Notes: generated by a model from the sequence alone, not told the origin. A DNA stretch of 64,000 bases from Lysobacteraceae bacterium NML93-0399 (GCA_002307375.1 NTJI01000004.1:124001-188000); one strand, 5' to 3'. Shown: positions 25,462-35,703, numbered from the stretch's first letter. Made by a program: numbers and translations.

Positions 25462-26124
25462 ATGTCTGATTGCGGCGACTGTGGAAATATCGTGGATGTG
25501 GCGTCGATGCAAGCCTCACAGCGACGCACCTTGAAAATCGTGCTGGCCATCAATCTCGCCACCTTCGTCATGATGATGGGCGCGGCTTGGTTCAGCCGTT
25601 CTTCCTCACTGCTGTCAGGTGGGCTGGACAACCTTGGCGATGCCCTCACGTACGCGGTCAGCCTGGCCGTCGTTGGCTCGTCCCTGCAGACCAAAGCCAA
25701 AGTTGCCTTCCTCAAAGGGCTGCTGATCCTGGGCGCAGCAGTTGCGGTCGCGGCCCAGATCGCGTGGCGGCTCAAGAACCCCGGCGTGCCTGTATTCGAG
25801 GCGATGGGACTGGCGGGGGTGCTGAACCTGTCCGCCAACGCATTCTGCCTCTGGCTGCTGACCCCGCATCGAAACGGCGACATCAACCTGTCCTCCGCCT
25901 GGGAGTGCTCCCGGAACGATATCTATGAAGGCTGCGCGGTCTTGCTGGCGGCTATTGCGGTGTGGGTGTTCGGGGCGGGCTGGCCAGACTTGGTAATCGC
26001 CTCCGCCTTGCTGCTGCTGTTTCTGCGATCCGCCGTTCGAGTGATGCGCGGTGCGCTGCAGGAACTCCGGGGCACCAGATGCGTGCCGTGCCAGGAAGAG
26101 AGTGGCGGGCCTGCAGTCGGTTGA
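25462..26124 (+). CDS. Cation diffusion facilitator (CDF) metal exporter
   Basis: A 220-residue transporter with a cysteine-bearing head (MSDCGDCGNIVDV) and about six membrane segments. The metal-site helix is SLLSGGLDNLGDALTY (Asp-x3-Asp); the fifth helix is SAWECSRNDIYEG. The short tail ends in a CxxC (CVPCQEE), and the usual large cytoplasmic domain is absent. It should export divalent cations (Zn/Cd/Co/Pb class) to the periplasm. I start at the ATG 25462, seven bases after GGAG; TTG 25456 and GTG 25459 also lie in frame. The same gene family was split by the transposon (36852 and 19274). Confidence 0.8.
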   Translation: MSDCGDCGNIVDVASMQASQRRTLKIVLAINLATFVMMMGAAWFSRSSSLLSGGLDNLGDALTYAVSLAVVGSSLQTKAKVAFLKGLLILGAAVAVAAQIAWRLKNPGVPVFEAMGLAGVLNLSANAFCLWLLTPHRNGDINLSSAWECSRNDIYEGCAVLLAAIAVWVFGAGWPDLVIASALLLLFLRSAVRVMRGALQELRGTRCVPCQEESGGPAVG

Positions 26125-26182
26125 GGTCTTCGACCGGCGTTGTAATTGTATCCGGATACGCGAGACTGATATTTTGCGAAAG

Positions 26183-26527
26183 ATGTACCGCGCCCTTCCC
26201 CGACTGAGAGGCTTTATCGCCGCGCTGCTTGTCGCAGTGATGGTGATCGTGCCTGTGGCCGATGCTTTCGTTTGCTCGTTCGAAGTCGACACTCACGCAG
26301 CGAGCGATCACGCTGGACCTGCGCCCCAGGATGAGGCTGGTGAGGGCGACGCTCCGGAAAGCGCGCATGGTGGTTGTGTCCACAACCATTGCCATCATTC
26401 GACAGCCAATTTCTTTGGCAGTGCCGCCGTTGTTTACCCCGCCGCGCACGTCGTTCAGCACGCACAGCATGACCCAGGTCGTGCATCTGCGCTGTCCGAA
26501 GGACCGATGAGACCTCCGCAGAGCTGA
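26183..26527 (+). CDS. CzcI-like small exported metal-responsive protein
   Basis: 114 residues: arginine-rich start, export signal (FIAALLVAVMVIVPVADA) and a mature part rich in histidine and cysteine (GGCVHNHCHHSTANFF). It lies 56 bp upstream of czcC in the same direction, the position of czcI in czcICBA operons, where CzcI is thought to modulate induction. The start at 26183 gives a clean signal peptide. Similarity is by position and composition more than by sequence. Confidence 0.6.
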   Translation: MYRALPRLRGFIAALLVAVMVIVPVADAFVCSFEVDTHAASDHAGPAPQDEAGEGDAPESAHGGCVHNHCHHSTANFFGSAAVVYPAAHVVQHAQHDPGRASALSEGPMRPPQS

Positions 26528-26582
26528 CGTGCCGTGCCCGTCATGACGGGCTCCCACGTCAACTTTTGCTTCTGGAGTTCCC

Positions 26583-27842
26583 ATGCTCACGCAACTTGTC
26601 CGACCGCTCCTGGCGGTCGGGTTGCTGGTGACTGCCTTGCTGTTCGCCTCGCCATCGGTGGCGGTCGAACCGGTCGTCGACACCGCCCCGACCTATGAAG
26701 ATCTGATCGCTCGACTTGACGCACTGCCGTCATCGCTCGAGGCCGTTGCCCGATACGACGCGGCCGTCGCTCGCGCCGACCAGGCGCGCGCCTTGCCCAA
26801 CCCCTCCATCGCGTACGACATGGAGAACGTTTACGGCACCGGTCCGTACAACGGCATCGGCAACGCCGAAACGACCCTGTCGATCAACCAACCTCTCGAA
26901 CTGTTCGGCCAGCGAAGCGCCCGGGTCCAGGCGGCGCGCTCTGACGCCGATGCTGCGGGCCTGCGACGCGAACAAGTCCGCTGGCAGGTCGCAGCTCAGG
27001 TGGCGCTGGTCTACGCGGAGGCCGAAGCCGCGGCACGGCGACACGAGCTCGCGGCCGAGGCCCTTTCCCTGGCCGAGCAGGATGCGCGCGGGGTCGCCGC
27101 CATGGTCGAACAAGGGCGTGAAGCCACCCTGCGGGACATCCAGGCGCAGAGTGAGGTCGCGTCCGCCAGGGCTGCGGTTGATGAGGCCAGCGCCCTTCGG
27201 GACGCCGCCTTTGCGCGGCTGTCGGCGATAGCCCTGCTCGACCGGCCGGTCCAGGCAATCGGCGCGAGCCTGCTTGATCGCGCGCCGGGGACGCCGCAAG
27301 CAGGCGACGCCGATCCGTTGGCGGTCCAGGTCGCCCAGGCTGAACTCGTCACCGCCGGTCGGCTGGTGACGGTCGAAAGGCGCCGTGCCCGCCCGGATGT
27401 CAACGCCTCTCTTGGCATGCGCCGATATCGTGACACCGGCGATGAGGCGTTCACGGTCGGCATCGAACTGACCGTCCCGCTGTTCGATCGCAACCGGGGC
27501 GGTATCCGCGCTGCCTACGCTGAGGAGCGAGCCGCCGAAGCCCGACTGATCGCGCAGCAGCAGGAAGCGCGAGCAGGCCGGTTTGCCGCCGTGGCGGCGC
27601 TTGCCGCGTCCGGCAGCCGCACGCGCGCCGCCGACAACGGCGTCGCAGCCGCCGAAGAGGCCTATCGCCTGTCCCGCATCGGCTTCGAGGCCGGCCGTAT
27701 CTCGCAGCTGGAACTTCGCAGCACACGTGCGGCGCTGATCGCCTCGCGCAACGCCGCCGTGGACGCGCGGATCGCGCGAGTCCGTGCCGAAATCGACCTG
27801 GCGCGCCTGGAAGGCCGCGCCCCGTTTGGAGACTCCCGATGA
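26583..27842 (+). CDS. czcC: CzcC outer-membrane efflux protein (TolC family)
   Basis: A 419-residue TolC-type channel with a signal peptide (LLAVGLLVTALLFASPSVAV) and two OEP repeats of coiled helices, ending in IARVRAEIDLARLEGRAPFG. It carries Zn/Cd/Co pumped by CzcA across the outer membrane. Its stop overlaps the start of czcB by four bases (27839-27842), so this is a tight operon: czcI-czcC-czcB-czcA-CDF. Confidence 0.85.
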   Translation: MLTQLVRPLLAVGLLVTALLFASPSVAVEPVVDTAPTYEDLIARLDALPSSLEAVARYDAAVARADQARALPNPSIAYDMENVYGTGPYNGIGNAETTLSINQPLELFGQRSARVQAARSDADAAGLRREQVRWQVAAQVALVYAEAEAAARRHELAAEALSLAEQDARGVAAMVEQGREATLRDIQAQSEVASARAAVDEASALRDAAFARLSAIALLDRPVQAIGASLLDRAPGTPQAGDADPLAVQVAQAELVTAGRLVTVERRRARPDVNASLGMRRYRDTGDEAFTVGIELTVPLFDRNRGGIRAAYAEERAAEARLIAQQQEARAGRFAAVAALAASGSRTRAADNGVAAAEEAYRLSRIGFEAGRISQLELRSTRAALIASRNAAVDARIARVRAEIDLARLEGRAPFGDSR

Positions 27843-29038
27843 AAACCGATACCAGGCGACTGATGATGTTCGCTGCGGCGCTCGTGTTCGCCGTCCTCGC
27901 AGGCTACGGCCTTGCGAAGCTCACCGGCGGGCAGGACGCTGGCCCCAGCCCTGCGGGCCATGTCGATGGTGGCGGCCAAGGCGAACATGGCGATCAGGGC
28001 GAACATGGCGATGAAGAGGCCGAGGGCGAAGAAGGCTTGGTGGTCCTCACGCAACCGCAGATCGAAGCGTCGGGCATCCAGGTCGTGGCTTTGGGCCGCG
28101 GCGGTGGCGGCGAGACACGCCTGAGCGGTCGCGTCGAGTCCGCCGTTGGCGCCCGCGCTGCCGTTGCCGCCTCCGTTGGCGGCCGCGTTGAGCGCGTCGT
28201 CGTGGCGCCTGGCACCCCCGTGCGCGCCGGCCAGCCGCTCGCCGTGATCGTCAGCGGCGAAGCGGCGACCATGCGGGCAAGCGCCGATGCCGCACGCGCG
28301 GAGGCCCAGGCGGCCCGGTTGGTGTACCAGCGCGACCAGTCCCTGGTCACCCAGGGCGTGGTCGCACGGCAGGAACTCGAAGCCTCGCGCGCGCGCTCGC
28401 TGGCGGCCGATGCGACTGCCCGGGCTGCCGCGGCGCAGGTCGCCGCGGCCGGCTCACCGGATGCAGGCGGCCGCGTGACCATCACCACTCCCGTGGCCGG
28501 CATCGTCGGCGCGGTGCAGGTGACGCCAGGCGGCTTCGTCGCCGCGGGTGACCTCGTGGCGAACGTGTCCGATCCTGCGCAGACCGAACTGGTCTTTTCC
28601 GCGCCGCCCGCGCTCGCCGCGCAGATCGCGCCTGATGCGCGCATCGAAGTTACCGGGGCCACCGGGAGCTTCAGCGCCGTCGTGATCGGCGTGGCCGCCG
28701 ACGTACGCGAACAGGGCGGCATGGCGATCATCCGTGCACGCCCTGAATCCGGGATGCTGCCGCCAGCGGGTTCACCGGTGTCCGGTGTCGTGGTGGCGGC
28801 AGGCCAGGACGACACGCTGACCGTGCCGGTCGATGCCGTGCAGACGGTGGAAGGTCGCTCGGTTGTGTTCGTGACCGATGAAAAAGGCTTCCGCGTAACC
28901 CCTGTGCTCGCAGGCCGCCGCGCAGGCGACCGCGTCGAGATCCTCAACGGGCTGTCGGGCGACGAGCGCGTCGCTGGCAGCAACGCGTTCCTGCTGAAAG
29001 CCGAACTCGCCAAGGGCGAGGCCGAACACGGCCACTGA
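27839..29038 (+). CDS. czcB: CzcB periplasmic adaptor (membrane fusion protein)
   Basis: 399 residues: an N-terminal signal anchor (LMMFAAALVFAVLAGYGLAK), a histidine- and acid-rich stretch (about 45-62, GGQGEHGDQGEHGDEEAEGE) that may hold metal, then the barrel-sandwich/lipoyl domain (SGRVESAVGARAAVAASVGG), a helical hairpin and beta-barrel (TLTVPVDAVQTVEGRSVVFV). It bridges CzcA and CzcC. Start overlaps the czcC stop; nine bases separate it from czcA. Confidence 0.87.
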   Translation: MKTDTRRLMMFAAALVFAVLAGYGLAKLTGGQDAGPSPAGHVDGGGQGEHGDQGEHGDEEAEGEEGLVVLTQPQIEASGIQVVALGRGGGGETRLSGRVESAVGARAAVAASVGGRVERVVVAPGTPVRAGQPLAVIVSGEAATMRASADAARAEAQAARLVYQRDQSLVTQGVVARQELEASRARSLAADATARAAAAQVAAAGSPDAGGRVTITTPVAGIVGAVQVTPGGFVAAGDLVANVSDPAQTELVFSAPPALAAQIAPDARIEVTGATGSFSAVVIGVAADVREQGGMAIIRARPESGMLPPAGSPVSGVVVAAGQDDTLTVPVDAVQTVEGRSVVFVTDEKGFRVTPVLAGRRAGDRVEILNGLSGDERVAGSNAFLLKAELAKGEAEHGH

Positions 29039-29047
29039 GGACCCGAC

Positions 29048-32000
29048 ATGTTCAAGATCATTATCGAAACAGCGGTCCGTTTCCGATGGGCCGTGGTCTT
29101 CGCCGCGGCGGTCATCGCTGTCTACGGCTTGTTCCAGCTCGGCAGGCTGCCCGTCGATGCGGTGCCGGACATCACCAACCGGCAGGTGCAGATCAACACC
29201 ATTGCGCCCGCGCTCGCCCCGGGCCAGATCGAGCGCCAGATCACCTATCCGCTTGAAACCGCGCTGGCGGGCATCCCCGGACTGACCAGTACGCGCTCGC
29301 TCTCGCGCAACGGGTTCTCGCAGGTTACGGCGATCTTTACCGACCAGACCGACATCTACTTCGCGCGCCAGCAGGTGGCCGAGCGCATGCGCGAGGTGCA
29401 GGAGGATCTTCCCGAGGGCGTGACGCCGATGATGTCGCCGGTCACCACGGGCCTCGGCGAGGTGTTGATGTGGACGGTGGACTACGTGCCGTTCGACCCG
29501 GCGAACGTCAGTAAGCCGAACGAGCCCGGCTGGCAGGCCGAAGAGGTCTACCTGACTCCGGAAGGCAACCGGCTTGCGACGGCACAGGAGCGCGCAACCT
29601 ACCTGCGAACGGTGCAGGACTGGATCATCGCACCGCAGATGCGCTCCACCGCCGGCCTTGCCGGTGTCGATACGATCGGCGGCTACGTCAAGGAATACGC
29701 CGTCCGCCCGAATGCCGAGCGGCTGGCGGCCTACGGTATCGGCCTGGGCGAGCTGGTGCAGGCTCTGGAACGCGCCAACGTCCAGGCCGGTGCGGGCATC
29801 GTCCAGCGCGCTGGCGAGGGCCTGATCGTTCGCGCAGATGCGCTGGCGCAGACCGTCGACGATCTGGCACAGGCGCCGGTCGCCAACCGCGACGGCCTTG
29901 TGATCCGCGTCGCGGACGTGGCCAGCGTCGGCATCGGACAGGCGCCACGGCTGGGTGCCGCGACGCGGGACGGCCACGAAGCGGTGCTCGGGACGGCGTT
30001 GATGATCGCCGGCGGCAACAGCCGCACGGTGGCACTCGCGGCCGCGGAGCGCCTGACCGAAGTCAACCGCTCACTGCCCCCGGGCATCGTCGCCGAGCCG
30101 GTGCTCGACCGGAGCGTGCTGGTCAATTCCACGGTCAGGACGGTAGCCAAGAACCTGACCGAAGGGGCACTGCTCGTCATCGTGGTGCTGTTTCTGCTGC
30201 TGGGCAACATACGGGCGGCGGCGATCACCGCACTGGTGATCCCGCTGTCGTTCCTGTTCGCGGTGATCGGCATGAACCGCTTCGGGATCAGCGGCAATCT
30301 GATGAGCCTGGGCGCACTCGACTTCGGCATCCTCGTCGACGGTGCGGTGATCGTGATCGAGGCCACCCTGCTCATGCTCGGCCAGAAACGGGCCGAACTG
30401 GGACGCGCACTGTCCGCAGGCGAGCGAGTGGGCGTGGCGATCCGGGCAGCACGCAAGATGGTGCGACCGGCGGCGTTTGGTCAGCTCATCATCCTGCTGG
30501 TGTTCGCGCCGATCCTCACGCTGGAGGGCGTGGAGGGCAAGACGTTCCAGCCGATGGCCGCGACCTTCATGCTCGCCCTGGTCGGCGCGTTCATTCTCTC
30601 TTTCACCTTCGTGCCGGCGATGGCCGCGCTGTTCGTGCGTGATCCCAAGCCCCGGCCCGCGCAAGCAGCGCCGCGTGACGAAGGCGAGCACGACGGCGAA
30701 CACGAGACCCGAATCATCCGTTTCGTGCGTGGCAAGGCCGAACCGGTCATCCGCGCTGCGGTGATGCGGCCGCGCCGCGTGCTGATCGGCGCCGTCGCCA
30801 TGCTTGTCATTGGCTTCACCGCATTCGTCTCGCTGGGCCGCGAATTCATGCCGACCCTTGACGAGGGCAACCTGGCGATGCAGGCCTTGCGGGTGCCTTC
30901 TGCTTCGCTGGAGCAGTCGCTGGCGATGCAACTTGCGCTGGAGAAAGCCATCACCAGCGAGCCGGAGGTCGAGACGATTTTCACGCGGACAGGCACGGCC
31001 GAGGCCGCAATCGATCCGATGCCGGTCAACATCTCCGATAGCGTGATCGTCCTCAAACCAAAAGCCGAGTGGCCGGACAGGTCGCTCGACAAAGAGGCGC
31101 TGCTCGGCCGACTTGAGTCCATTGTCGACAAACAGATCGGCAATGCATTCGAGTTCAGCCAACCCATCGAACTACGCTTCAACGAGCTGATTTCCGGCGT
31201 GCGTACCGACCTTGCCGTGATGGTGTACGGCGACGACTTCGACGTGCTGCAGCCTGTCGCGGAACGCATCTCGGTCCAACTGCGCGGCATCGACGGCGCA
31301 GCCGACGTTCGCGTGGAGCAGGTTTCTGGCTTGCCTACGTTGACCGTGCGGGTCGATCATGCGGCCGCGGCGCAGTACGGCCTGAGCGCGGCGGACATCA
31401 GCGAGGCGCTGGCGACTGGCGTTGGTGGTACCACGGCCGGTCAGATCTTCGAGGGCGATCGCCGCTTCGATGTGGTGGTGCGGTTCGAAGAGGACGCACG
31501 CAACGATCCGGCGCAGCTCGCCGCCTTGCCGGTGGTCGCGCCCGACGGCACCGTGGTTCCGCTGTCCTCGGTCGCGCGCATCGATGTCAGCGAAGGTCCC
31601 AACCAGATCAGTCGCAACAACGGCAGCCGCCGCATCGTGGTCCAGGCCAACGTGCGGGGTCGGGATCTGGGCGGCTTCGTCGAGGAAGCACAGGCTGCCG
31701 TTGCGGGCGTTTCCTTGCCCAGTGGCGTCTACCTGGACTGGGGTGGCCAGTTCGAGAACCTGCAGCGTGCCGAAGCACGTCTGGCTCTGGTGATCCCCAT
31801 TGTGTTCCTGATGATCGGCAGCCTGCTCTACATGGCACTCGGGTCGATCCGCGAGGCAGCGCTGGTGTTCCTCTGCGTGCCGCTGGCGCTGGTCGGCGGC
31901 GTCCTGGCACTGCTGGTGCGCGGCATGCCGTTTTCGGTGACGGCGGCGGTGGGCTTCATCGCCGTCTCCGGTGTTGCCACGCTCAACGGCCTGGTTCTGA

Positions 32001-32281
32001 TGCAGGCCATCCGCGAACGGCTCGAGGCTGGAGATGCGCCACTGGAAGCGGCGACCACCGGCGCCGCCAACCGTCTGCGCGCCGTGCTCACGACGGCGCT
32101 GGTGGCCATCGTCGGCTTCATTCCAATGGCGATCGCGGTCGGTGCCGGCGCCGAAGTGCAGAAGCCGCTGGCCACCGTCGTCATCGGCGGGCTGATCACG
32201 GCGACCGTGCTGACGCTGCTGGTGCTGCCCACCTTCGCGGCGCGGGCCATCGCGCATCGTCCGAAGCGGCACGCGACATGA
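29048..32281 (+). CDS. czcA: CzcA heavy-metal RND efflux pump
   Basis: A 1,077-residue RND transporter using proton flow to export Zn/Cd/Co from periplasm or cytoplasm through CzcB and CzcC. The N-terminus has the family start (MFKIIIETAVRFRWAVVFAA) and the periplasmic docking segments. TM4 has the proton-relay motif LGALDFGILVDGAVIVIEA with both aspartates and the glutamate. The histidine/acid-rich cytoplasmic loop PRDEGEHDGEHETR lies around residue 545. The stop overlaps the next CDF start (ATGA at 32278). Only moderately similar to the CzcA at 38412. Confidence 0.92.
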   Translation: MFKIIIETAVRFRWAVVFAAAVIAVYGLFQLGRLPVDAVPDITNRQVQINTIAPALAPGQIERQITYPLETALAGIPGLTSTRSLSRNGFSQVTAIFTDQTDIYFARQQVAERMREVQEDLPEGVTPMMSPVTTGLGEVLMWTVDYVPFDPANVSKPNEPGWQAEEVYLTPEGNRLATAQERATYLRTVQDWIIAPQMRSTAGLAGVDTIGGYVKEYAVRPNAERLAAYGIGLGELVQALERANVQAGAGIVQRAGEGLIVRADALAQTVDDLAQAPVANRDGLVIRVADVASVGIGQAPRLGAATRDGHEAVLGTALMIAGGNSRTVALAAAERLTEVNRSLPPGIVAEPVLDRSVLVNSTVRTVAKNLTEGALLVIVVLFLLLGNIRAAAITALVIPLSFLFAVIGMNRFGISGNLMSLGALDFGILVDGAVIVIEATLLMLGQKRAELGRALSAGERVGVAIRAARKMVRPAAFGQLIILLVFAPILTLEGVEGKTFQPMAATFMLALVGAFILSFTFVPAMAALFVRDPKPRPAQAAPRDEGEHDGEHETRIIRFVRGKAEPVIRAAVMRPRRVLIGAVAMLVIGFTAFVSLGREFMPTLDEGNLAMQALRVPSASLEQSLAMQLALEKAITSEPEVETIFTRTGTAEAAIDPMPVNISDSVIVLKPKAEWPDRSLDKEALLGRLESIVDKQIGNAFEFSQPIELRFNELISGVRTDLAVMVYGDDFDVLQPVAERISVQLRGIDGAADVRVEQVSGLPTLTVRVDHAAAAQYGLSAADISEALATGVGGTTAGQIFEGDRRFDVVVRFEEDARNDPAQLAALPVVAPDGTVVPLSSVARIDVSEGPNQISRNNGSRRIVVQANVRGRDLGGFVEEAQAAVAGVSLPSGVYLDWGGQFENLQRAEARLALVIPIVFLMIGSLLYMALGSIREAALVFLCVPLALVGGVLALLVRGMPFSVTAAVGFIAVSGVATLNGLVLMQAIRERLEAGDAPLEAATTGAANRLRAVLTTALVAIVGFIPMAIAVGAGAEVQKPLATVVIGGLITATVLTLLVLPTFAARAIAHRPKRHAT

Positions 32282-32862
32282 CCCCGAATCTGGCCCGGCA
32301 AAGGAGTGTTCTACGGCAGGTCTTGCTGTGGAACCTCGCGCTGTTCGCAGGACTGGGAGTGGCGGGCTGGGTGGCCGATTCCAGCGCGCTGCTCGCCAAT
32401 GCCCTCGACAACGGTTCGGACGCAGCCGTCTATCTGCTGAGCTACCTTGCCCTCGAGCGCCGACCCGCCTGGAAGCGGGGAGCGGCGAACGTGTCGGGGG
32501 TCCTTCTGTTGATCTTCGCGGGTATGGTGCTGGCGGACGTGGTCCGGCGATGGATGTATGGGGCCGAGCCGCTCGGCCCCGTCATGATCGGACTGGCGCT
32601 CGTCGCCGGAGCCATCAATCTGTGGTGCCTGGTGCTGCTGCGCCGCCTCCGTTCCGACGACGTGAACATGAAGGCGGCCGAAACCTTCAGCTTCAACGAC
32701 TTCATTTCGAATGGCGGCGTAGTCGTGGCGGGTGTTCTGGTGCTCTGGCTCGGTTCGTCCTGGCCGGATCTGGTGGCGGGTGCATTGATTGCTGGTGTCG
32801 CGTTCAAAGGCGGCATCGAGATCCTGCAAAGCGTCCACGAAGACAAGCGATCCGATGGATAG
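32278..32862 (+). CDS. CDF-type cation transporter, czc-associated
   Basis: A 194-residue membrane protein with six hydrophobic segments and the metal-site helices SSALLANALDNGSDAAVYLL (two Asp) and ETFSFNDFISNGGVVV (Asp), but no large cytosolic domain. It should export divalent cations to the periplasm, feeding CzcCBA. The ATG overlaps the czcA stop. The equivalent gene follows the second czcA at 37817-38410, so czcA-CDF is a conserved unit here. Confidence 0.8.
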   Translation: MTPNLARQRSVLRQVLLWNLALFAGLGVAGWVADSSALLANALDNGSDAAVYLLSYLALERRPAWKRGAANVSGVLLLIFAGMVLADVVRRWMYGAEPLGPVMIGLALVAGAINLWCLVLLRRLRSDDVNMKAAETFSFNDFISNGGVVVAGVLVLWLGSSWPDLVAGALIAGVAFKGGIEILQSVHEDKRSDG

Positions 32863-32952
32863 AGTTCGGCTGCGCCGTCGTTGCCTGCCGACGGGTGTAT
32901 GCACAAAACGCTTGCGCAGGCAAGACACCAGCCCTGGAATCGAGGGAGAACG

Positions 32953-35451
32953 ATGATGACCGGGAAGCTCCGCATCGACCTGCAGATCCTGCTACCGCAG
33001 GTGCCGGACGAGTCCGACGCCTGCGTCAGGCGGCTGATCCACGATTTGGAAAGCCGCGATGGCATTGTGCAGGTGCACTTGCGCCCGGGATCGGACGGCA
33101 CGCCGACGCAGTTGTGCGTCCACCATGACCCGGACGTCGTGCCACTCGCCCGCATCCGCGAGGTGGTCGAGCGTGCCGGCGCGGCGATCAGCGAACGCTA
33201 CGGTCATGCCCTGTGGGAAGTGAAGGGCATTGGCCACCAGCGTCGTGCGCGCACCGTCGGCGAGCAACTCAGGTCGCTCGAGGGTGTGCTGGAAGCCGAG
33301 GCCAGTGCGGCGGGCATCGTCCATGTCGAGTTCGACCGCCGAGAGGTGTCCGAAGCGCGCATCCTGAAGGTGTTGGCCGGCATGCAGGTCGTTCCGGTCA
33401 GGACCCCGGGTGAGGATCAACCTGCACATGGAGGAGATGACGTGCGCCACGCGCACCGCGAGGGCGGTGACCATGTCCACGGCACGGGTGGCGGGGCGCA
33501 CGCACATGGGGGGCTACTGGGCCCGAACACCGAGCTGATCTTTGCGCTGACCTGCGGCACCTTGCTGCTCGCCGGCTTCCTGGTGGACAAGTTTGTTGCT
33601 GGCGCGCCCGCCTGGCTGCCGTTGGCCTGTTATGTCGCGGCGTACTTTTTTGGCGGCTTCTACACGCTGCGCGAGGCGTTCGACAACCTGCGCCTGAAGC
33701 GTTTCGAGATCGACACGTTGATGTTGGTGGCGGCGGCAGGTGCGGCCGCGCTCGGCTCGTGGGCCGAGGGCGCGTTGCTGTTGTTTCTGTTCAGTCTCGG
33801 ACACGCCCTGGAGCATTACGCGATGGGCCGGGCGAAGCGCGCCATCGAGGCCCTGGCCGAACTCGCCCCGCCCACCGCGACCGTACGACGCGACGGCCGG
33901 ATCCAGGAGATCGCGGTCGAAGAACTGCTGGTTGGCGATGTGGCTCTGGTCAAGCCGAACGAACGCCTGCCCGCCGACGGCTTTCTCGTACTCGGCACCT
34001 CCAGCGTGAATCAGGCGCCGGTGACCGGCGAGAGCATCCCGGTCGACAAGCGGCCCGTGGATGATCCCGCGACCGCGCGCACCCGACCGGATAGCGTGGA
34101 TGCGGCCTCGCGGGTGTTCGCGGGGACGATCAACGGCAGCGGCGCCATCGAGGTGGAGGTCACGCGCAAGTCCACCGATTCGGCCTTGGCGCGCGTGGTC
34201 CAGATGGTCAGCGAGGCCGAGACACGTAAGTCGCCGACCCAGCGCTTCACCGACCGGTTCGAGCGCATCTTCGTACCTGCGGTGCTGGTCTTGGCCTTCC
34301 TGCTGCTGTTCGCGTGGGTAGTCGTCGACGAACCCTTTCGCGACAGCTTCTACCGCGCGATGGCGGTGCTGGTGGCCGCCAGTCCCTGCGCGCTGGCCAT
34401 TGCGACGCCCAGCGCGGTGCTGTCAGGCATTGCCCGCGCGGCCCGCGGTGGTGTGCTGATCAAGGGCGGTGCGCCTTTGGAAGAACTCGGTTCGCTCAGC
34501 GCGATGGCCTTCGACAAGACGGGCACCCTGACCGAAGGGCGTCCGCGCATCACCGATGTCATCCCCGTTGACGGAGTAACGGAAGAGGAACTGCTCACCG
34601 TTGCAACCGCAGTCGAATCGCTCAGCGACCATCCGCTGGCCGCAGCGATCGCCCGGGATGGCCGCGAGCGACTCGGCGGACGTGAGATCCCCTCTGCCAG
34701 CGACCTCGAAAACCTGGTCGGACGGGGCGTCACCGCCACCTTCGACAGTGAGACGGTGTGGATTGGCAAGGCCGAGATGTTCGGCACCGAAGGCGTCGCT
34801 CCGCTGGGGGAATCGGCGGCTGCCGCCATCGCACAACTTCGCGCTGCAGGGCGCACCTCGATGGTCGTCAGGCAGGGGTCGCGCGATCTCGGGGCCATCG
34901 GCCTGCTCGATACCGCGCGGGCGGGTGCGCCTGAAGCGCTGAAGGCACTGCGTGAACTCGGCATCACCCGCATGATCATGATCTCCGGCGACCACCAACG
35001 GGTCGCCGAGGCGATCGCCTCGGAAGTCGGCCTTGATGAAGCCTGGGGCGACCTGATGCCCGAGGACAAGGTTGAGGCCATACGCAAGCTGCGCGCGCAG
35101 GACAAGGTCGCGATGGTGGGTGACGGCGTCAACGACGCGCCGGCGATGGCCAGCGCCACGGTCGGCATCGCGATGGGCGCCGCTGGTTCGGATGTCGCAC
35201 TGGAGACCGCGGATGTCGCGCTGATGGCCGACGACCTCCGCCACCTGCCATTTGCGGTGGACTTGAGCCGTCACACGCGCAAGGTGATCCGTCAGAACGT
35301 GTTCGTCAGCCTGGGCATTGTCGCATTCCTCGTGCCGGCAACGATCCTGGGCTTGGGGATCGGACCAGCAGTCGCTATCCACGAAGGATCCACCTTGCTC
35401 GTGGTGTTCAATGCGCTACGTCTGTTGGCGTACCGAAGCCACGTTGGCTAG
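32953..35451 (+). CDS. CzcP-like P1B-type ATPase (SPC motif), Zn/Cd/Co exporter
   Basis: An 832-residue heavy-metal ATPase. Residues 1-155 hold two degenerate HMA-like domains without CxxC, followed by a histidine-rich linker (about 166-190, HGGDDVRHAHREGGDHVHGT). The membrane metal site is AASPCALAIATPSAV (SPC instead of CPC, as in P1B-4 pumps such as CzcP and CoaT), with HEGSTLLVVFNALRLL in the last helix. Phosphorylation loop DKTGTLTEG and hinge GDGVNDAPAM are intact. I start at 32953 (MMTGKLRID), just after GAGGGAGAA; earlier in-frame starts lack a ribosome site. It probably removes the fraction that CDFs leave. Confidence 0.85.
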   Translation: MMTGKLRIDLQILLPQVPDESDACVRRLIHDLESRDGIVQVHLRPGSDGTPTQLCVHHDPDVVPLARIREVVERAGAAISERYGHALWEVKGIGHQRRARTVGEQLRSLEGVLEAEASAAGIVHVEFDRREVSEARILKVLAGMQVVPVRTPGEDQPAHGGDDVRHAHREGGDHVHGTGGGAHAHGGLLGPNTELIFALTCGTLLLAGFLVDKFVAGAPAWLPLACYVAAYFFGGFYTLREAFDNLRLKRFEIDTLMLVAAAGAAALGSWAEGALLLFLFSLGHALEHYAMGRAKRAIEALAELAPPTATVRRDGRIQEIAVEELLVGDVALVKPNERLPADGFLVLGTSSVNQAPVTGESIPVDKRPVDDPATARTRPDSVDAASRVFAGTINGSGAIEVEVTRKSTDSALARVVQMVSEAETRKSPTQRFTDRFERIFVPAVLVLAFLLLFAWVVVDEPFRDSFYRAMAVLVAASPCALAIATPSAVLSGIARAARGGVLIKGGAPLEELGSLSAMAFDKTGTLTEGRPRITDVIPVDGVTEEELLTVATAVESLSDHPLAAAIARDGRERLGGREIPSASDLENLVGRGVTATFDSETVWIGKAEMFGTEGVAPLGESAAAAIAQLRAAGRTSMVVRQGSRDLGAIGLLDTARAGAPEALKALRELGITRMIMISGDHQRVAEAIASEVGLDEAWGDLMPEDKVEAIRKLRAQDKVAMVGDGVNDAPAMASATVGIAMGAAGSDVALETADVALMADDLRHLPFAVDLSRHTRKVIRQNVFVSLGIVAFLVPATILGLGIGPAVAIHEGSTLLVVFNALRLLAYRSHVG

Positions 35452-35632
35452 ACGCGGCAGGGCTCATGAAGAGAGCCTGCGCGCCCTTGACCGCTTTTGC
35501 TTCTCGTCAGCACGCTGCCGGCCATGATTCTGACAACCGGAAATGCAGCGCTTACCGTGCGCTAGCACGTGGCGGCACATTCCAGTTTCGTACTGAATGA
35601 CACCCCTTGGTGCAGGTCTCAGGCAGCTGACA

Positions 35633-35655
35633 CGGGATAAACCACAATTATCCCG
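35633..35655. other. Putative recombination core site upstream of the TnpT-like gene
   Basis: Arms CGGGATAA (35633-35640) and TTATCCCG (35648-35655) are perfect inverted repeats around a 7-bp spacer. The GATAA-N7-TTATC skeleton equals that of the site at 205-223, also next to a KfrA/TnpT-like gene. It is the best candidate crossover site for the TnpS-like recombinase at 23821. The rest of 35452-35632 shows no gene. Confidence 0.5.
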
Positions 35656-35703
35656 CTTTAATTTACAGCCACAACTCGAGCATTTCTGCAATTGAAATAG
35701 CAT